NCBI RefSeq assembly: GCF_014851905.1
Contig: NZ_JACVAQ010000002.1
Coordinates: forward strand, 620,001 to 684,000
Direction: 5' to 3'
From: Pseudomonas sp. PDM14
GTDB lineage: Bacteria; Pseudomonadota; Gammaproteobacteria; Pseudomonadales; Pseudomonadaceae
DNA length: 64,000 nucleotides
The notes beneath the pieces are model-generated. The model did not search any database, had not been told where the DNA came from, and saw nothing but the letters and a program-made list of their open reading frames with translations. Both the position numbers and the translations under genes were made by a program. Positions within the stretch are counted from its first letter, which is position 1. Each line of letters begins with the position of its first letter. Positions 41,087 to 50,957 of this stretch are shown here, piece after piece.

Positions 41087-42529
41087 TCAGCGCTTGCTCA
41101 CCGCTTCCAGGCAGCGCCCGGTCAGCTGGGTGAAGCGCTGGAAGGCCACGAACTGCTCGTGCTTCAGCGCTCGCCCGGACAGCCGGCAATCGGCGTAGAG
41201 CACGCCGATCTCGCGCGTGCCGGCCAGGATCGGCGCGATGAAGAACATGCCCTGCCCCAACGCCTGGCGCATCGGCAGCGTGACCAGCTCATTGAGGTTG
41301 TAGCTCGCCGGCACGCCCAGCCATAACGCCTCGCGGTTGCGCAGCGCATAACTGAAGATGTGCGGCTGCTCGAGCTGGGTGGCAGGTAGCTGAAAGGTCT
41401 CCAGCCAGGTTTCCGTGCCCTCGCCGACCACGCGCTTGGCGCGAAAGCGCGACTGCCCGTCGGCCAGCACCGCCAGCATCACCCGCTCCAAACCGGCGCC
41501 CTGGTGCAGGCCTTTGAGCAGCGTGTCGAGGATCAAGCCGACATCGGCCTTCTTGCTGACCATCATGCCGAGATCCTGCAGCGCCTGCTGCAGGACCAAC
41601 AGGTTCGGTTGCAGCAGGCGCGCCTTGCGCTCCTGCTGTTGCAGCTTGATCTGCTCGGGGTCGGTATTGGGGATCAGCCGGCACAGCTTGCCGGCGCCGA
41701 AGGTGGTCGCCACCTTGACCGTTTCCTCGGCGCTTTCCAGCATCTGGCGCAACGCGTCTTCGCGGCTGATGCCGGTGAAGTCGGCAATCTGCGCCACCAG
41801 CGCTTCCATGGCGGGCGAATCCCAGCCGTCGAGCGCCGCCTCACTGATTTTCACGCCCAGGCTCACCGCACGCACCGCCGGATCGTTCTGGCTGCTGGAG
41901 CTGTGCGCCAGGCTGGCGATCTCGCCGAGGTTCCAGCTTTTCACCAGGCCCAGGGTCAACTGGCGGAAGCTGGTGCCGAGGACATCGCGCGCCGCATGGT
42001 CGGGGTTCACTCCGGGCTGGTCGAGCGCCGCGGCCAGTTCATCCGCCTGCTCGCCACCGCAGCCCCAGAAGGCCAGCTCGCCGACCTGGTTGAGCAAGGC
42101 CGCGATGAACACCTCTTCCTGATTGCGCGTGAGTACGTAGCCGGCGATGTTGCGCGCCTGCACGGCGGCGTGGAACGAGCGCGCCAGCAGCATCTGCAAC
42201 TGCTCGCGCGGCGCACGGGTCATCAGGCCGTCGATCAGGCTGACCGACATGCCGATCAGGCGCACGTTGTCGAAGCCGATCAGCACGATGGCCCGCGAAA
42301 TGGTACGGATGGCTTCCTGAGACGGGTTGTAGTACGCGCTGTTACCGACGCGCAGCACCTTGGAGGTCAGCGAGGCATCGCGCAGCAGCACGTCGGCCAG
42401 TTGCTGGACCGACGACTTGTCGGCCTGGGAAAGTCGATGCAAGTCTTGGACGACCGCGGCTAGAGCGGGTAATTCGGCCTGATTCAAACGATCTATCCAT
42501 GCCTGCACACCCACACTGCGTTCACCCAA
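41087..42529 (-). CDS. HDOD-domain signalling protein with GAF-like C-terminus
   Basis: 480 aa from a TTG at 42529 with GAGG 8 bases upstream; a GTG at 42538 overlaps that ribosome site. The HDOD domain (about 10-230) has LPALAAVVQDLHRLSQ, LADVLLRDASLTSKVLRVGNSAYYNPSQ, IRTISRAIVLIGFDNVRLIGMS and FIAALLNQVGELAFW; it lacks the metal-binding HD pair, as is normal. The C-terminal third (about 310-480) looks like a GAF domain. HDOD proteins modulate chemotaxis, c-di-GMP and cell-surface signalling. It sits between mltD and the npp operon, convergent on mltD with a 9-base gap. Confidence 0.85.
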   Translation of the reverse strand: MGERSVGVQAWIDRLNQAELPALAAVVQDLHRLSQADKSSVQQLADVLLRDASLTSKVLRVGNSAYYNPSQEAIRTISRAIVLIGFDNVRLIGMSVSLIDGLMTRAPREQLQMLLARSFHAAVQARNIAGYVLTRNQEEVFIAALLNQVGELAFWGCGGEQADELAAALDQPGVNPDHAARDVLGTSFRQLTLGLVKSWNLGEIASLAHSSSSQNDPAVRAVSLGVKISEAALDGWDSPAMEALVAQIADFTGISREDALRQMLESAEETVKVATTFGAGKLCRLIPNTDPEQIKLQQQERKARLLQPNLLVLQQALQDLGMMVSKKADVGLILDTLLKGLHQGAGLERVMLAVLADGQSRFRAKRVVGEGTETWLETFQLPATQLEQPHIFSYALRNREALWLGVPASYNLNELVTLPMRQALGQGMFFIAPILAGTREIGVLYADCRLSGRALKHEQFVAFQRFTQLTGRCLEAVSKR

Positions 42530-42654
42530 GACCAACACCTCATTTCATTTTGTTTCCGTGTTATCAAAATGATGGCACATCCAGCTGAAAAGGCACTCTT
42601 TTTCCTGCGGATACAAGCTGTTACTGTACCGCCCGAGAAGCCCGAAAAGCCGCC

Positions 42655-44505
42655 ATGGACTGGACCTTGCGCCCAATGCGTCCCCTGCTCCCGCTGATAC
42701 TTGGCCTGGCCATGAGCTTTCCCACCTTCGCGACGATCAGCGAAAGCCACGGTTACGCCCAGTTCGGCACCCTCAAGTACCCTGCCAGCTTCACCCATTT
42801 CGACTGGGTGAACCCCGACGCGCCCAAAGGCGGCACCTTGCGCGTGATGGCCTACGGCACATTCGACACCCTCAACCCGTACAGTTTCAAAGGCAGCAGC
42901 CCATCGGCCGCGCCCAACTTCCTGCAGTACGGCGTCACCGAACTCAACGAAACGCTGATGGCCGGCACCGGCCAATACGACCCGTCGGGTGACGAGCCGG
43001 CCTCCAGCTACGGGCTGATCGCCCGCTCGGTGGAATACAGCGAAGACCGCAGCTGGGTGGTATTCAACCTGCGCAAGGAGGCCCGCTTCCACGACGGCAA
43101 GCCGATCACCGCCTACGACGTGGCCTTTTCCTATCGCCTGCTGGTCAAGCAGGGACACCCGCAGTACCGCACCAACCTGCAGGAAGTGCAGCGGGTCGAC
43201 ATCCTCAACCGCCACCGCATCCGCTTCGTCTTCAAGCGCGCCGGCAACCCGCTGCTGATCCTGCGCCTGGGCGAGTTGCCGGTGCTGCCGCAGCACTACT
43301 GGAAAGACCGCGACTTCAAGGCCACCAGCTTCGAACCGCCGCTCGGCAGCGGCCCCTACCGCGTAAGCAAGGTCGACCCGGGCCGACGGCTGGTCTTCGA
43401 GCGAGTCAAGGACTGGTGGGGCGAGCGCCTGCCGGTCAACCGTGGCAAGTACAACTTCCAGCACGTCGAAGTGGATTTCTACCGCGACAGCAATGTCGCC
43501 TTCGAAGCATTCAAGGCCGGCGAGTTCGACTTCTACATCGAGCACCAGGCGAAGAACTGGTCGACCGCCTATCGCTTCCCGGCCATCGCCCGCGGCGACG
43601 TGATCCGTGCCGAGATCCCGCACCGCATTCCCACCCAGACCCAGGCGCTGTTCATGAACAGCCGCCGCAGCGTGTTCGCCGAACGCCCGGTGCGCGAAGC
43701 GATGGCGCTGATGTTCGACTTCGAGTGGACCAACCGCACGCTGTTCAACAACGCCTACCAGCGCGCCAGCAGCTACTACCCGAACAGCGAATTCGCCGCC
43801 ACCGGCAAGCCCGAAGGCCTCGAGTGGCTGATGCTCTCGCCCTACCGCAAGCAACTGCAACCGCGCCTGTTCAGCGACTCCTTCCAGGTACCCACTACCG
43901 AAGGTCGTGGCATCCCGCGCGAAACCCTGCGTCGCGCGCTCGGTCTATTGGCCGAAGCCGGCTGGAAGCCCTCCAGCCGCGGACTGCTGAACGCCAAGGG
44001 AGAGCCGTTGCGTTTCGAGATACTGCTGGTCAACCCCAACCTGGAGCGCATTCTCCAGCCCTACAGCGAGAACCTCGCCAGCCTGGGCATCAAGGTCGTC
44101 TTGCGCACCGTGGACCGCGCCCAGTACAAACAGCGTCTCGACCATTTCGACTACGACATGATCCTCATGACCCTGCCGCAGACGCTCAGCCCCGGCCTGG
44201 AACAATGGCAGTACTTCCACTCCAGCCAGGCCGGCATCAAGGGCAGCAAGAACTATGCAGGCGTCGCCCACCCGGTGGTCGACCACCTGCTGGAAAAACT
44301 CCTCGCCGCACAGACCCGCGACCAACAGGTGGCCGCCAGCCGCGCCATCGACCGGACCCTGCTCTGGCAGCATTACAGCATTCCTAACTGGTACATCAAT
44401 TATCACCGCCTGGCCTACCGCAATCGGTTCGCCTTCGTCACTACCCCGCCTTACACCCTCGGTCTGCGGGCCTGGTGGCTGAAACCCACGGAGATTGCAC
44501 CATGA
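42655..44505 (+). CDS. nppA1: Peptide/nucleoside-peptide-binding periplasmic protein, first copy
   Basis: SBP_bac_5 protein of 616 aa, first gene of a five-gene ABC transporter operon (YejABEF-like). A signal peptide ends near residue 27 (LLPLILGLAMSFPTFA). Family motifs: YAQFGTLKYPASFTHFDWVNPDAPKGGTLRVM, FDTLNPYSF, and RPVREAMALMFDFEWTNRTLF. The gene order is that of nppA1A2BCD (PA1811-PA1807 from memory), which in P. aeruginosa imports peptidyl-nucleoside antibiotics. The start could also be the ATG at 42676; the annotation keeps the longer form. Confidence 0.9.
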   Translation: MDWTLRPMRPLLPLILGLAMSFPTFATISESHGYAQFGTLKYPASFTHFDWVNPDAPKGGTLRVMAYGTFDTLNPYSFKGSSPSAAPNFLQYGVTELNETLMAGTGQYDPSGDEPASSYGLIARSVEYSEDRSWVVFNLRKEARFHDGKPITAYDVAFSYRLLVKQGHPQYRTNLQEVQRVDILNRHRIRFVFKRAGNPLLILRLGELPVLPQHYWKDRDFKATSFEPPLGSGPYRVSKVDPGRRLVFERVKDWWGERLPVNRGKYNFQHVEVDFYRDSNVAFEAFKAGEFDFYIEHQAKNWSTAYRFPAIARGDVIRAEIPHRIPTQTQALFMNSRRSVFAERPVREAMALMFDFEWTNRTLFNNAYQRASSYYPNSEFAATGKPEGLEWLMLSPYRKQLQPRLFSDSFQVPTTEGRGIPRETLRRALGLLAEAGWKPSSRGLLNAKGEPLRFEILLVNPNLERILQPYSENLASLGIKVVLRTVDRAQYKQRLDHFDYDMILMTLPQTLSPGLEQWQYFHSSQAGIKGSKNYAGVAHPVVDHLLEKLLAAQTRDQQVAASRAIDRTLLWQHYSIPNWYINYHRLAYRNRFAFVTTPPYTLGLRAWWLKPTEIAP

Positions 44506-46346
44506 GCAACACCCTGCGCGCCCTCGCCCTGCACGGCACCGGTCTGCTGATGCTGGGGCTTGCCAGCCTCGGCCAGGCCGCCCCGCAAACCGCGATGACC
44601 CTGTATGGCGAGCCGCCCAAGTATGCCGAGGGCTTCAGCCACTTCGACTTCGTCAACCCGGACGCGCCCAAGGGCGGCACCCTGCGCCTGCCAGCCTTCA
44701 ACGGCTTCGACAGCCTCAACCCGTTCATCCCCAAGGGCAATGCCGCCGACCAGATGGGGCTGATCTACGACAGCCTGACCTACCACTCGCAGGACGAGCC
44801 GTTCACCGAGTACGCCCTGCTCGCCGAGAAGATCGAGCGTCCCGCCGACAACAGCTACGTGCGCTTCTTCATCAACCCCAAGGCGCGCTTCCACGATGGC
44901 AGTCCGGTGACCGCCGACGACGTGGTGTTCACCTTCAACGCCCTGGTCGAGAAAGGCCACCCGCAATACCGCCACTACTACGCCGACGTGGCCAAGGTCG
45001 AAGCCGAGGACAAGCTACGCGTGCGCTTCGACTTCAAGCACACCGGCAACCGTGAGCTACCTCTGATCCTCGGCCAGCTGCAGGTGCTGCCCAAGCATTG
45101 GTGGGCCGAACGCGACTTCAGCAAGGGCAGCCTGGAAATCCCGCTGGGCAGCGGCCCGTACAAGATCGCCAAGGTTTCGCCGGGTAGCTCGATTCGCTTC
45201 GAGCGGGTCAAGGACTGGTGGGGCAAGGACCTGCCGGTCTCGCGCGGCCTGTACAACTTCGACGTAATCAACGTCGACTACTACCGCGACATGTCGGTCG
45301 CCCTGGAAGCCTTCAAGGCCGGGCAGTTCGACACCAACCTGGAATACTCGGCCAAGGACTGGAACACCGGCTACGACTCCCCAGCGCTGCGCGCCGGTCA
45401 GTTCGTCAAGGAAGCCATCCCCAACCACAACCCCGTGGGCATGCAGGGCTTCGTGTTCAACACCCGCAAGCCGGTGTTCCAGGACCGCCGCGTGCGTGAA
45501 GCCATCGCCCTGCTGTTCGACTTCGAGTGGGCCAGCAAGCAGCTGTTCTACGGCGCGTACAAGCGCACCCACAGCTACTTCGAGAACTCGGAAATGGCCG
45601 CCACAGGCCTGCCGGATGCCGAGGAGCTGAAACTGCTCGAACCACTGCGCGACAAGCTGCCGCCGGAAGTCTTCACCCAGGAATTCAAGCCGCCGGTCAG
45701 CGACGGCAGCGGCATCATCCGCGAACAGAGCCGCCGCGCCTACCAGCTGTTGACCGAGGCCGGCTACCGCATCGACAACGACAAGATGGTCGACGCCAGC
45801 GGCAAGCAACTGAGCTTCGAGTTCCTCAACACCCAGGCCAACCTGGAACGCGTGATCCTGCCGCTCAAGCGCAACCTCGCCGAACTGGGCATCGAACTGA
45901 ACATCCGCCGGGTCGACGCCTCGCAGTACATCAACCGCCTGCGCTCGCGCGACTTCGACATGACCTCGTCGATCTGGCCGCAGTCGACCTCGCCCGGCAA
46001 CGAGCAGCGTGAGTTCTGGCACTCCAGCAGCGCCGACAACCCCGGCAGCCGCAACCTGATCGGCCTGCGCGACCCGGCCATCGACCAACTGGTGGACGGC
46101 CTGATCCGCGCCGACTCGCGCCAGGCGCTGATCACCCACGCCCGCGCCCTGGACCGCGCCCTGCTCTGGGGTCATTACGTGATCCCCAACTACTATGTCG
46201 ACACCTGGCGCATCGCCTACTGGAATCGCTTCGGCCACCCGACAACCACGCCGCTGTACGACTACGGCCTGATGAGCTGGTGGGAAGAACGCCCGGTCGG
46301 CGCCGTAAAACCGGTCAGTGACGCACCCGCCAAGGATGCGAACTGA
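44502..46346 (+). CDS. nppA2: Peptide/nucleoside-peptide-binding periplasmic protein, second copy
   Basis: Paralogue of the preceding protein (614 aa) with the same motif order: AEGFSHFDFVNPDAPKGGTLRLP, FDSLNPFIPKG, RRVREAIALLFDFEWASKQLFYGAYKR, RSRDFDMTSSIWPQSTSPG. Signal peptide ends about residue 26 (MLGLASLGQAA). Its ATG overlaps the stop of nppA1 (ATGA), with GGAG 8 bases upstream. Two related binding proteins in one operon suggest different substrates for one membrane channel. Confidence 0.92.
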   Translation: MSNTLRALALHGTGLLMLGLASLGQAAPQTAMTLYGEPPKYAEGFSHFDFVNPDAPKGGTLRLPAFNGFDSLNPFIPKGNAADQMGLIYDSLTYHSQDEPFTEYALLAEKIERPADNSYVRFFINPKARFHDGSPVTADDVVFTFNALVEKGHPQYRHYYADVAKVEAEDKLRVRFDFKHTGNRELPLILGQLQVLPKHWWAERDFSKGSLEIPLGSGPYKIAKVSPGSSIRFERVKDWWGKDLPVSRGLYNFDVINVDYYRDMSVALEAFKAGQFDTNLEYSAKDWNTGYDSPALRAGQFVKEAIPNHNPVGMQGFVFNTRKPVFQDRRVREAIALLFDFEWASKQLFYGAYKRTHSYFENSEMAATGLPDAEELKLLEPLRDKLPPEVFTQEFKPPVSDGSGIIREQSRRAYQLLTEAGYRIDNDKMVDASGKQLSFEFLNTQANLERVILPLKRNLAELGIELNIRRVDASQYINRLRSRDFDMTSSIWPQSTSPGNEQREFWHSSSADNPGSRNLIGLRDPAIDQLVDGLIRADSRQALITHARALDRALLWGHYVIPNYYVDTWRIAYWNRFGHPTTTPLYDYGLMSWWEERPVGAVKPVSDAPAKDAN

Positions 46347-47432
46347 ATGCTCGCCTACATCGTTCGCCGCCTGCTGCTGATACTGCCGACCCTGCTCGGC
46401 ATCCTGATCATCAACTTCATCATCATCCAGGCCGCCCCCGGCGGTCCGGTGGAACAGATGATTGCCAAGCTGGAAGGCTTCGACGCAGCCTCCGGCGGCG
46501 CCACCGGGCGGATTTCCGGCGGCGGCGGCGAAGTCGCGGTGGCCGGTTCCAGCTACCGCGGTGCCCAGGGCCTCGACCCGGACCTGGTGGCGGAAATCGA
46601 GCGTATGTATGGCTTCGACAAATCCGCCCCCGAGCGCTTCTGGCTGATGATCAAGAGCTATGCGCAACTGGACTTTGGCGAGAGCTTCTTCCGCGACGCC
46701 AGCGTGATCGACCTGATCATCGAGAAGATGCCGGTATCGATCTCCCTCGGCCTGTGGAGCACGCTGATCACCTACCTGGTATCGATTCCGCTGGGCATCG
46801 CCAAGGCCACCCGCCACGGCAGCGCCTTCGACGTCTGGACCAGCACTGCCATCGTCATCGGCTACGCCATCCCCGCCTTCCTCTTCGCCATTCTGCTGAT
46901 CGTGCTGTTCGCCGGCGGCAGTTACTGGGACTGGTTCCCCTTGCGCGGACTGACCTCGGGTAACTTCGCCGAACTGAGCATGACCGGCAAGGCCCTCGAC
47001 TACTTCTGGCACCTGGCGCTACCGGTGACCGCCCTGGTCATCGGCAACTTCGCCACCCTCACCCTGCTGACCAAGAACAGCTTCCTCGACGAGATCGGCA
47101 AGCAGTACGTGACCACCGCCCGCGCCAAGGGCCTGAGCAACAGCCGCGTGCTCTACGGCCACGTATTTCGCAACGCCATGCTGCTGATCATCGCCGGCTT
47201 CCCCGCGGCGTTCATCGGCATCTTCTTCACCGGCTCCCTGCTGATCGAGGTGATTTTCTCCCTCGATGGCCTGGGCCTGATGAGCTTCGAGGCAGCGATC
47301 AACCGCGACTATCCGGTGGTGTTCGGCACCCTGTTCATCTTCACCCTGCTCGGGCTGGTGGTGAAACTGATCGGCGATATCGCCTACACCCTGGTCGATC
47401 CGCGCATCGATTTCGAAAGCCGGGAGAATTGA
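46347..47432 (+). CDS. nppB: ABC transporter permease NppB (YejB/OppB type)
   Basis: Inner-membrane permease of 361 aa with about six transmembrane helices: [39 protein letters not shown], and the EAA motif [25 protein letters not shown], which docks the ATPase. A soluble periplasmic loop (about 35-95, [11 protein letters not shown] region) is typical of the YejB branch. Its ATG follows the stop of nppA2 directly. Confidence 0.94.
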   Translation: MLAYIVRRLLLILPTLLGILIINFIIIQAAPGGPVEQMIAKLEGFDAASGGATGRISGGGGEVAVAGSSYRGAQGLDPDLVAEIERMYGFDKSAPERFWLMIKSYAQLDFGESFFRDASVIDLIIEKMPVSISLGLWSTLITYLVSIPLGIAKATRHGSAFDVWTSTAIVIGYAIPAFLFAILLIVLFAGGSYWDWFPLRGLTSGNFAELSMTGKALDYFWHLALPVTALVIGNFATLTLLTKNSFLDEIGKQYVTTARAKGLSNSRVLYGHVFRNAMLLIIAGFPAAFIGIFFTGSLLIEVIFSLDGLGLMSFEAAINRDYPVVFGTLFIFTLLGLVVKLIGDIAYTLVDPRIDFESREN

Positions 47433-47433
47433 T

Positions 47434-48453
47434 ATGAAGCTCTCCCCGCTCAATCAACGCCGTTTCGCCCGTTTCAAGGCGCACAAGCGCGGCTGGTGGT
47501 CGCTGTGGCTGTTCCTCGGCCTGTTCATCCTCAGCCTAGGCGCCGAGCTGATCGCCAACGACAAGCCGCTGGTGGTGCGCTACGACGGCGAGTGGTACTT
47601 CCCGGTGGTCAAGCGCTACCCGGAAACCGCCTTCGGCGGCGAATTCCCGCTGCAGGCCAACTACAAGAGCCCGTACCTGCGCGAGCTGATCGCCGAGAAG
47701 GACGGCTGGATGCTCTGGCCGCCGATTCCGTTCAGCTACTCCAGCATCAACTACGAGCTGCAAGTACCGGCCCCCGCGCCGCTATCGGCGCAGAACTGGC
47801 TGGGCACCGACGACCAGGGCCGCGACGTGCTGGCCCGGGTGATCTACGGTTTCCGCGTGTCGGTGCTGTTCGCCCTGACGCTGACCCTGCTCAGCTCGGT
47901 GATCGGCGTCATCGCCGGCGCCCTGCAGGGCTTCTACGGCGGCTGGGTCGACCTGGCCGGGCAACGCCTGCTGGAGATCTGGTCGGGCCTGCCGGTGCTC
48001 TACCTGCTGATCATCCTGGCCAGCTTCGTGCAACCGAACTTCTGGTGGCTGCTGGGCATCATGCTGCTGTTCTCCTGGATGAGCCTGGTCGACGTGGTGC
48101 GCGCCGAGTTCCTCCGTGGCCGTAACCTGGAATACGTGCGCGCCGCCCGCGCGCTGGGCATGGGCAACGGCGCGATCATGTTCCGCCACATCCTGCCCAA
48201 TGCCATGGTCTCGACCATGACCTTCATGCCCTTCATCCTCACCGGCGCCATCGGCACGTTGACCGCGCTGGACTTCCTCGGTTTCGGCCTGCCGGCCGGC
48301 GCGCCGTCGCTGGGCGAGCTGGTGGCCCAAGGCAAATCCAACCTGCAGGCGCCCTGGCTGGGCATCAGCGCGTTCACCGTGCTGGCCCTGATGCTGAGCC
48401 TGCTGGTGTTCATCGGCGAAGCCGCCCGCGATGCCTTCGATCCGAGGAAATGA
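47434..48453 (+). CDS. nppC: ABC transporter permease NppC (YejE/OppC type)
   Basis: Second permease, 339 aa. N-terminal charged segment (MKLSPLNQRRFARFKAHKR), first helix (WWSLWLFLGLFILSLGAEL), a large periplasmic loop, then the five-helix BPD_transp domain with LGTDDQGRDVLARVIYGFRVSVLF and the EAA motif YVRAARALGMGNGAIMFRHILPNAM. Starts 1 base after the nppB stop. Confidence 0.94.
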   Translation: MKLSPLNQRRFARFKAHKRGWWSLWLFLGLFILSLGAELIANDKPLVVRYDGEWYFPVVKRYPETAFGGEFPLQANYKSPYLRELIAEKDGWMLWPPIPFSYSSINYELQVPAPAPLSAQNWLGTDDQGRDVLARVIYGFRVSVLFALTLTLLSSVIGVIAGALQGFYGGWVDLAGQRLLEIWSGLPVLYLLIILASFVQPNFWWLLGIMLLFSWMSLVDVVRAEFLRGRNLEYVRAARALGMGNGAIMFRHILPNAMVSTMTFMPFILTGAIGTLTALDFLGFGLPAGAPSLGELVAQGKSNLQAPWLGISAFTVLALMLSLLVFIGEAARDAFDPRK

Positions 48454-48454
48454 G

Positions 48455-50071
48455 ATGAGCACGGACAATCCCAACCTGATCGAAGTGCGCGACCTCGCCG
48501 TCGAATTCGTCAACGGCAGCGACGCCCAGCGCGTCGTCGAAGGCGTCAGCTTCGACATTCGCAAGGGCGAAACCCTGGCCCTGGTCGGCGAGAGCGGCTC
48601 GGGCAAGTCGGTCACCGCCCACTCGATCTTGCGCCTGCTGCCCTACCCACTCGCGCAACACCCCAGCGGCAGCATCACCTACGCCGGGCAGGACCTGCTC
48701 AAACTCAAGGAAGCCAGACTGCGCGGCATCCGTGGCAACCGCATCGCCATGGTGTTCCAGGAGCCGATGACCTCGCTCAACCCGCTGCACACCATCGGCA
48801 AGCAGATCGCCGAAGTGCTCGCCCTGCACAAGGGCCTGAGCGGCAAGGCAGCAACCAGCCGCACCCTGGAGCTGCTCGAACTGGTCGGCATCAACGAACC
48901 GCACAAGCGCCTGCGCGCCTACCCGCACGAACTGTCCGGCGGCCAGCGTCAGCGGGTGATGATCGCCATGGCCCTGGCCAACGAGCCGGAGCTGCTGATC
49001 GCCGACGAGCCGACCACCGCGCTGGACGTCACCGTGCAGCTGAAAATCCTCGAATTGCTCCAGGAACTGCAGGCGCGCCTGGGCATGGCCCTGCTGCTTA
49101 TCAGCCACGACCTCAATCTGGTCAGAAGAATTGCCCACCGCGTATGTGTCATGCAGCGCGGTCGCATCGTCGAACAGGCGTCGTGTGACGAATTGTTCCG
49201 CGCCCCGCAGCATCCGTATACCCAGGAACTGCTCGGTGCCGAGCCCAGCGGCGAACCGGTGGCCTTGCCCGCCGGCGCACCGCTGTTGGAGGTGGACGAC
49301 CTGCGCGTGTGGTTTCCGATCAAGAAAGGACTGCTGCGCCGTACGGTCGACCATGTGAAAGCGGTGGACGGAATCAACTTCAGCCTGCCCCAGGGCCAAA
49401 CCCTGGGCATCGTTGGCGAAAGCGGGTCCGGCAAATCCACCCTCGGTCTGGCGATCCTGCGTCTGCTTGCCAGCCAGGGTGAAATCCGCTTTCAGGGCCA
49501 GGCGCTCAACGGGTTGTCGCAGGAAGCCATAAGGCCGATGCGCCGGCAGATGCAGGTGGTGTTTCAGGACCCGTTCGGCAGCCTCAGTCCGCGTATGTCG
49601 GTGGGGCAGATTGTCGGCGAAGGCCTGCGCATCCACCGCATGGGCACTGAGGCGGAGCAGGAACAGGCGGTCATCGACGCGCTCAAGGAGGTAGGTCTGG
49701 ACCCGGAAACCCGGCACCGCTACCCCCACGAGTTTTCCGGGGGGCAACGGCAGCGCATCGCCATTGCCCGGGCATTGGTACTGAAACCGGCGCTGATCCT
49801 GCTGGATGAGCCCACATCGGCGCTCGACCGTACGGTGCAGCGTCAGGTGGTGGAGTTGTTGCGGTCGTTGCAGGCCAAGTACAACCTGACCTACCTGTTC
49901 ATCAGCCATGATCTGGCGGTGGTCAGGGCACTGAGCCACCAGCTGATGGTGGTGAAACAGGGCAAGGTGGTTGAACAAGGCCCGGCTGACGCGATTTTCG
50001 CCGCCCCACAACATGTTTATACCCGGCAACTGCTGGAGGCTGCTTTCCTGGCCCCCGCCGCTGTCGACTAA
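48455..50071 (+). CDS. nppD: Double ABC ATPase NppD (YejF/OppDF type)
   Basis: Fused OppD-OppF ATPase of 538 aa. Both halves are complete: Walker A GESGSGKS (first half near residue 44, second near 325), signature LSGGQRQR and FSGGQRQR, Walker [13 protein letters not shown] and [11 protein letters not shown], and the H-loop LLISHDLNL / FISHDLAV. Start ATG 48455 is one base after the nppC stop, with GAGGAA upstream. No terminator lies before fabI, 17 bases downstream. Confidence 0.94.
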   Translation: MSTDNPNLIEVRDLAVEFVNGSDAQRVVEGVSFDIRKGETLALVGESGSGKSVTAHSILRLLPYPLAQHPSGSITYAGQDLLKLKEARLRGIRGNRIAMVFQEPMTSLNPLHTIGKQIAEVLALHKGLSGKAATSRTLELLELVGINEPHKRLRAYPHELSGGQRQRVMIAMALANEPELLIADEPTTALDVTVQLKILELLQELQARLGMALLLISHDLNLVRRIAHRVCVMQRGRIVEQASCDELFRAPQHPYTQELLGAEPSGEPVALPAGAPLLEVDDLRVWFPIKKGLLRRTVDHVKAVDGINFSLPQGQTLGIVGESGSGKSTLGLAILRLLASQGEIRFQGQALNGLSQEAIRPMRRQMQVVFQDPFGSLSPRMSVGQIVGEGLRIHRMGTEAEQEQAVIDALKEVGLDPETRHRYPHEFSGGQRQRIAIARALVLKPALILLDEPTSALDRTVQRQVVELLRSLQAKYNLTYLFISHDLAVVRALSHQLMVVKQGKVVEQGPADAIFAAPQHVYTRQLLEAAFLAPAAVD

Positions 50072-50088
50072 CCAGAAGGAACAAGCAC

Positions 50089-50883
50089 ATGGGTTTTCTC
50101 GCCGGTAAGCGCGTACTGATCGTTGGCGTGGCCAGCAAACTGTCGATCGCCTCGGGCATCGCCGCCGCCATGCATCGCGAAGGCGCCGAGCTCGCCTTCA
50201 CCTACCAGAATGAAAAGCTCAAGGGCCGTGTCGAGGAATTCGCCGCGGGCTGGGGCTCTAGCGCCGAGCTGTGCTTCCCCTGCGACGTCGCCAGCGACGA
50301 AGAGATCGCCAGCGCCTTCGCCGCGCTGGGCAAGAAGTGGGACAGCCTGGACTGCATCGTCCACTCGGTCGGTTTCGCGCCCGGCGATCAGCTCGACGGC
50401 GACTTCACCGAAGTCACCACCCGTGAAGGCTTCAAGATCGCCCACGACATCAGCGCCTACAGTTTCGTCGCCCTGGCCAAGGCCGGCCGCGAACTGATGC
50501 AGGGCCGCAACGGCAGCCTGCTGACCCTGTCGTACCTGGGCGCCGAGCGCACCATGCCGAACTACAACGTGATGGGCATGGCCAAGGCCAGTCTGGAAGC
50601 CGGCGTACGCTACCTGGCCGGCAGCCTCGGCCCGGACGGTACCCGCGTCAATGCCATCTCCGCCGGCCCGATCCGCACCCTCGCCGCAAGCGGCATCAAG
50701 AGCTTCCGCAAGATGCTCGCCGCCAACGAGAAACAGACCCCACTGCGCCGCAACGTCACCATCGACGAAGTGGGCAACGCTGGCGCGTTCCTCTGCTCCG
50801 ACCTGGCCTCGGGCATCAGCGGTGAAATCCTCTACGTCGACGGCGGCTTCAATACCACAGCGATGGGTAACATCGAAGAGTGA
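50089..50883 (+). CDS. fabI: Enoyl-[acyl-carrier-protein] reductase FabI
   Basis: NADH-dependent last step of fatty-acid elongation; classic triclosan target. 264 aa, SDR fold: [21 protein letters not shown] cofactor segment, [11 protein letters not shown], catalytic Tyr159 and Lys166 in YNVMGMAK (with Tyr149), and [16 protein letters not shown] at the end. Length is the FabI norm. Directly downstream of nppD with no terminator in between, so some transcripts may cover both. Confidence 0.97.
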   Translation: MGFLAGKRVLIVGVASKLSIASGIAAAMHREGAELAFTYQNEKLKGRVEEFAAGWGSSAELCFPCDVASDEEIASAFAALGKKWDSLDCIVHSVGFAPGDQLDGDFTEVTTREGFKIAHDISAYSFVALAKAGRELMQGRNGSLLTLSYLGAERTMPNYNVMGMAKASLEAGVRYLAGSLGPDGTRVNAISAGPIRTLAASGIKSFRKMLAANEKQTPLRRNVTIDEVGNAGAFLCSDLASGISGEILYVDGGFNTTAMGNIEE

Positions 50884-50896
50884 TTCTTCCACCCAT

Positions 50897-50924
50897 AAAA
50901 AGGCCGCTTTAAGCGGCCTTTTTT
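50897..50924. terminator. Bidirectional terminator between fabI and ppiD
   Basis: 11-bp stem AAAAAGGCCGC/GCGGCCTTTTT with a TTTAA loop; T runs on both strands. Confidence 0.93.
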
Positions 50925-50957
50925 ATTGCGCTGCCCCGGAGGGCAGCTGAGCGTGGA

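Noticed and set aside
45057..47012. A 651-codon frame antisense to nppA2/nppB
   Set aside because: It covers two well-supported genes of the npp operon, and its composition (runs of Val/Gln/His/Asp/Gly) is typical of antisense translation.
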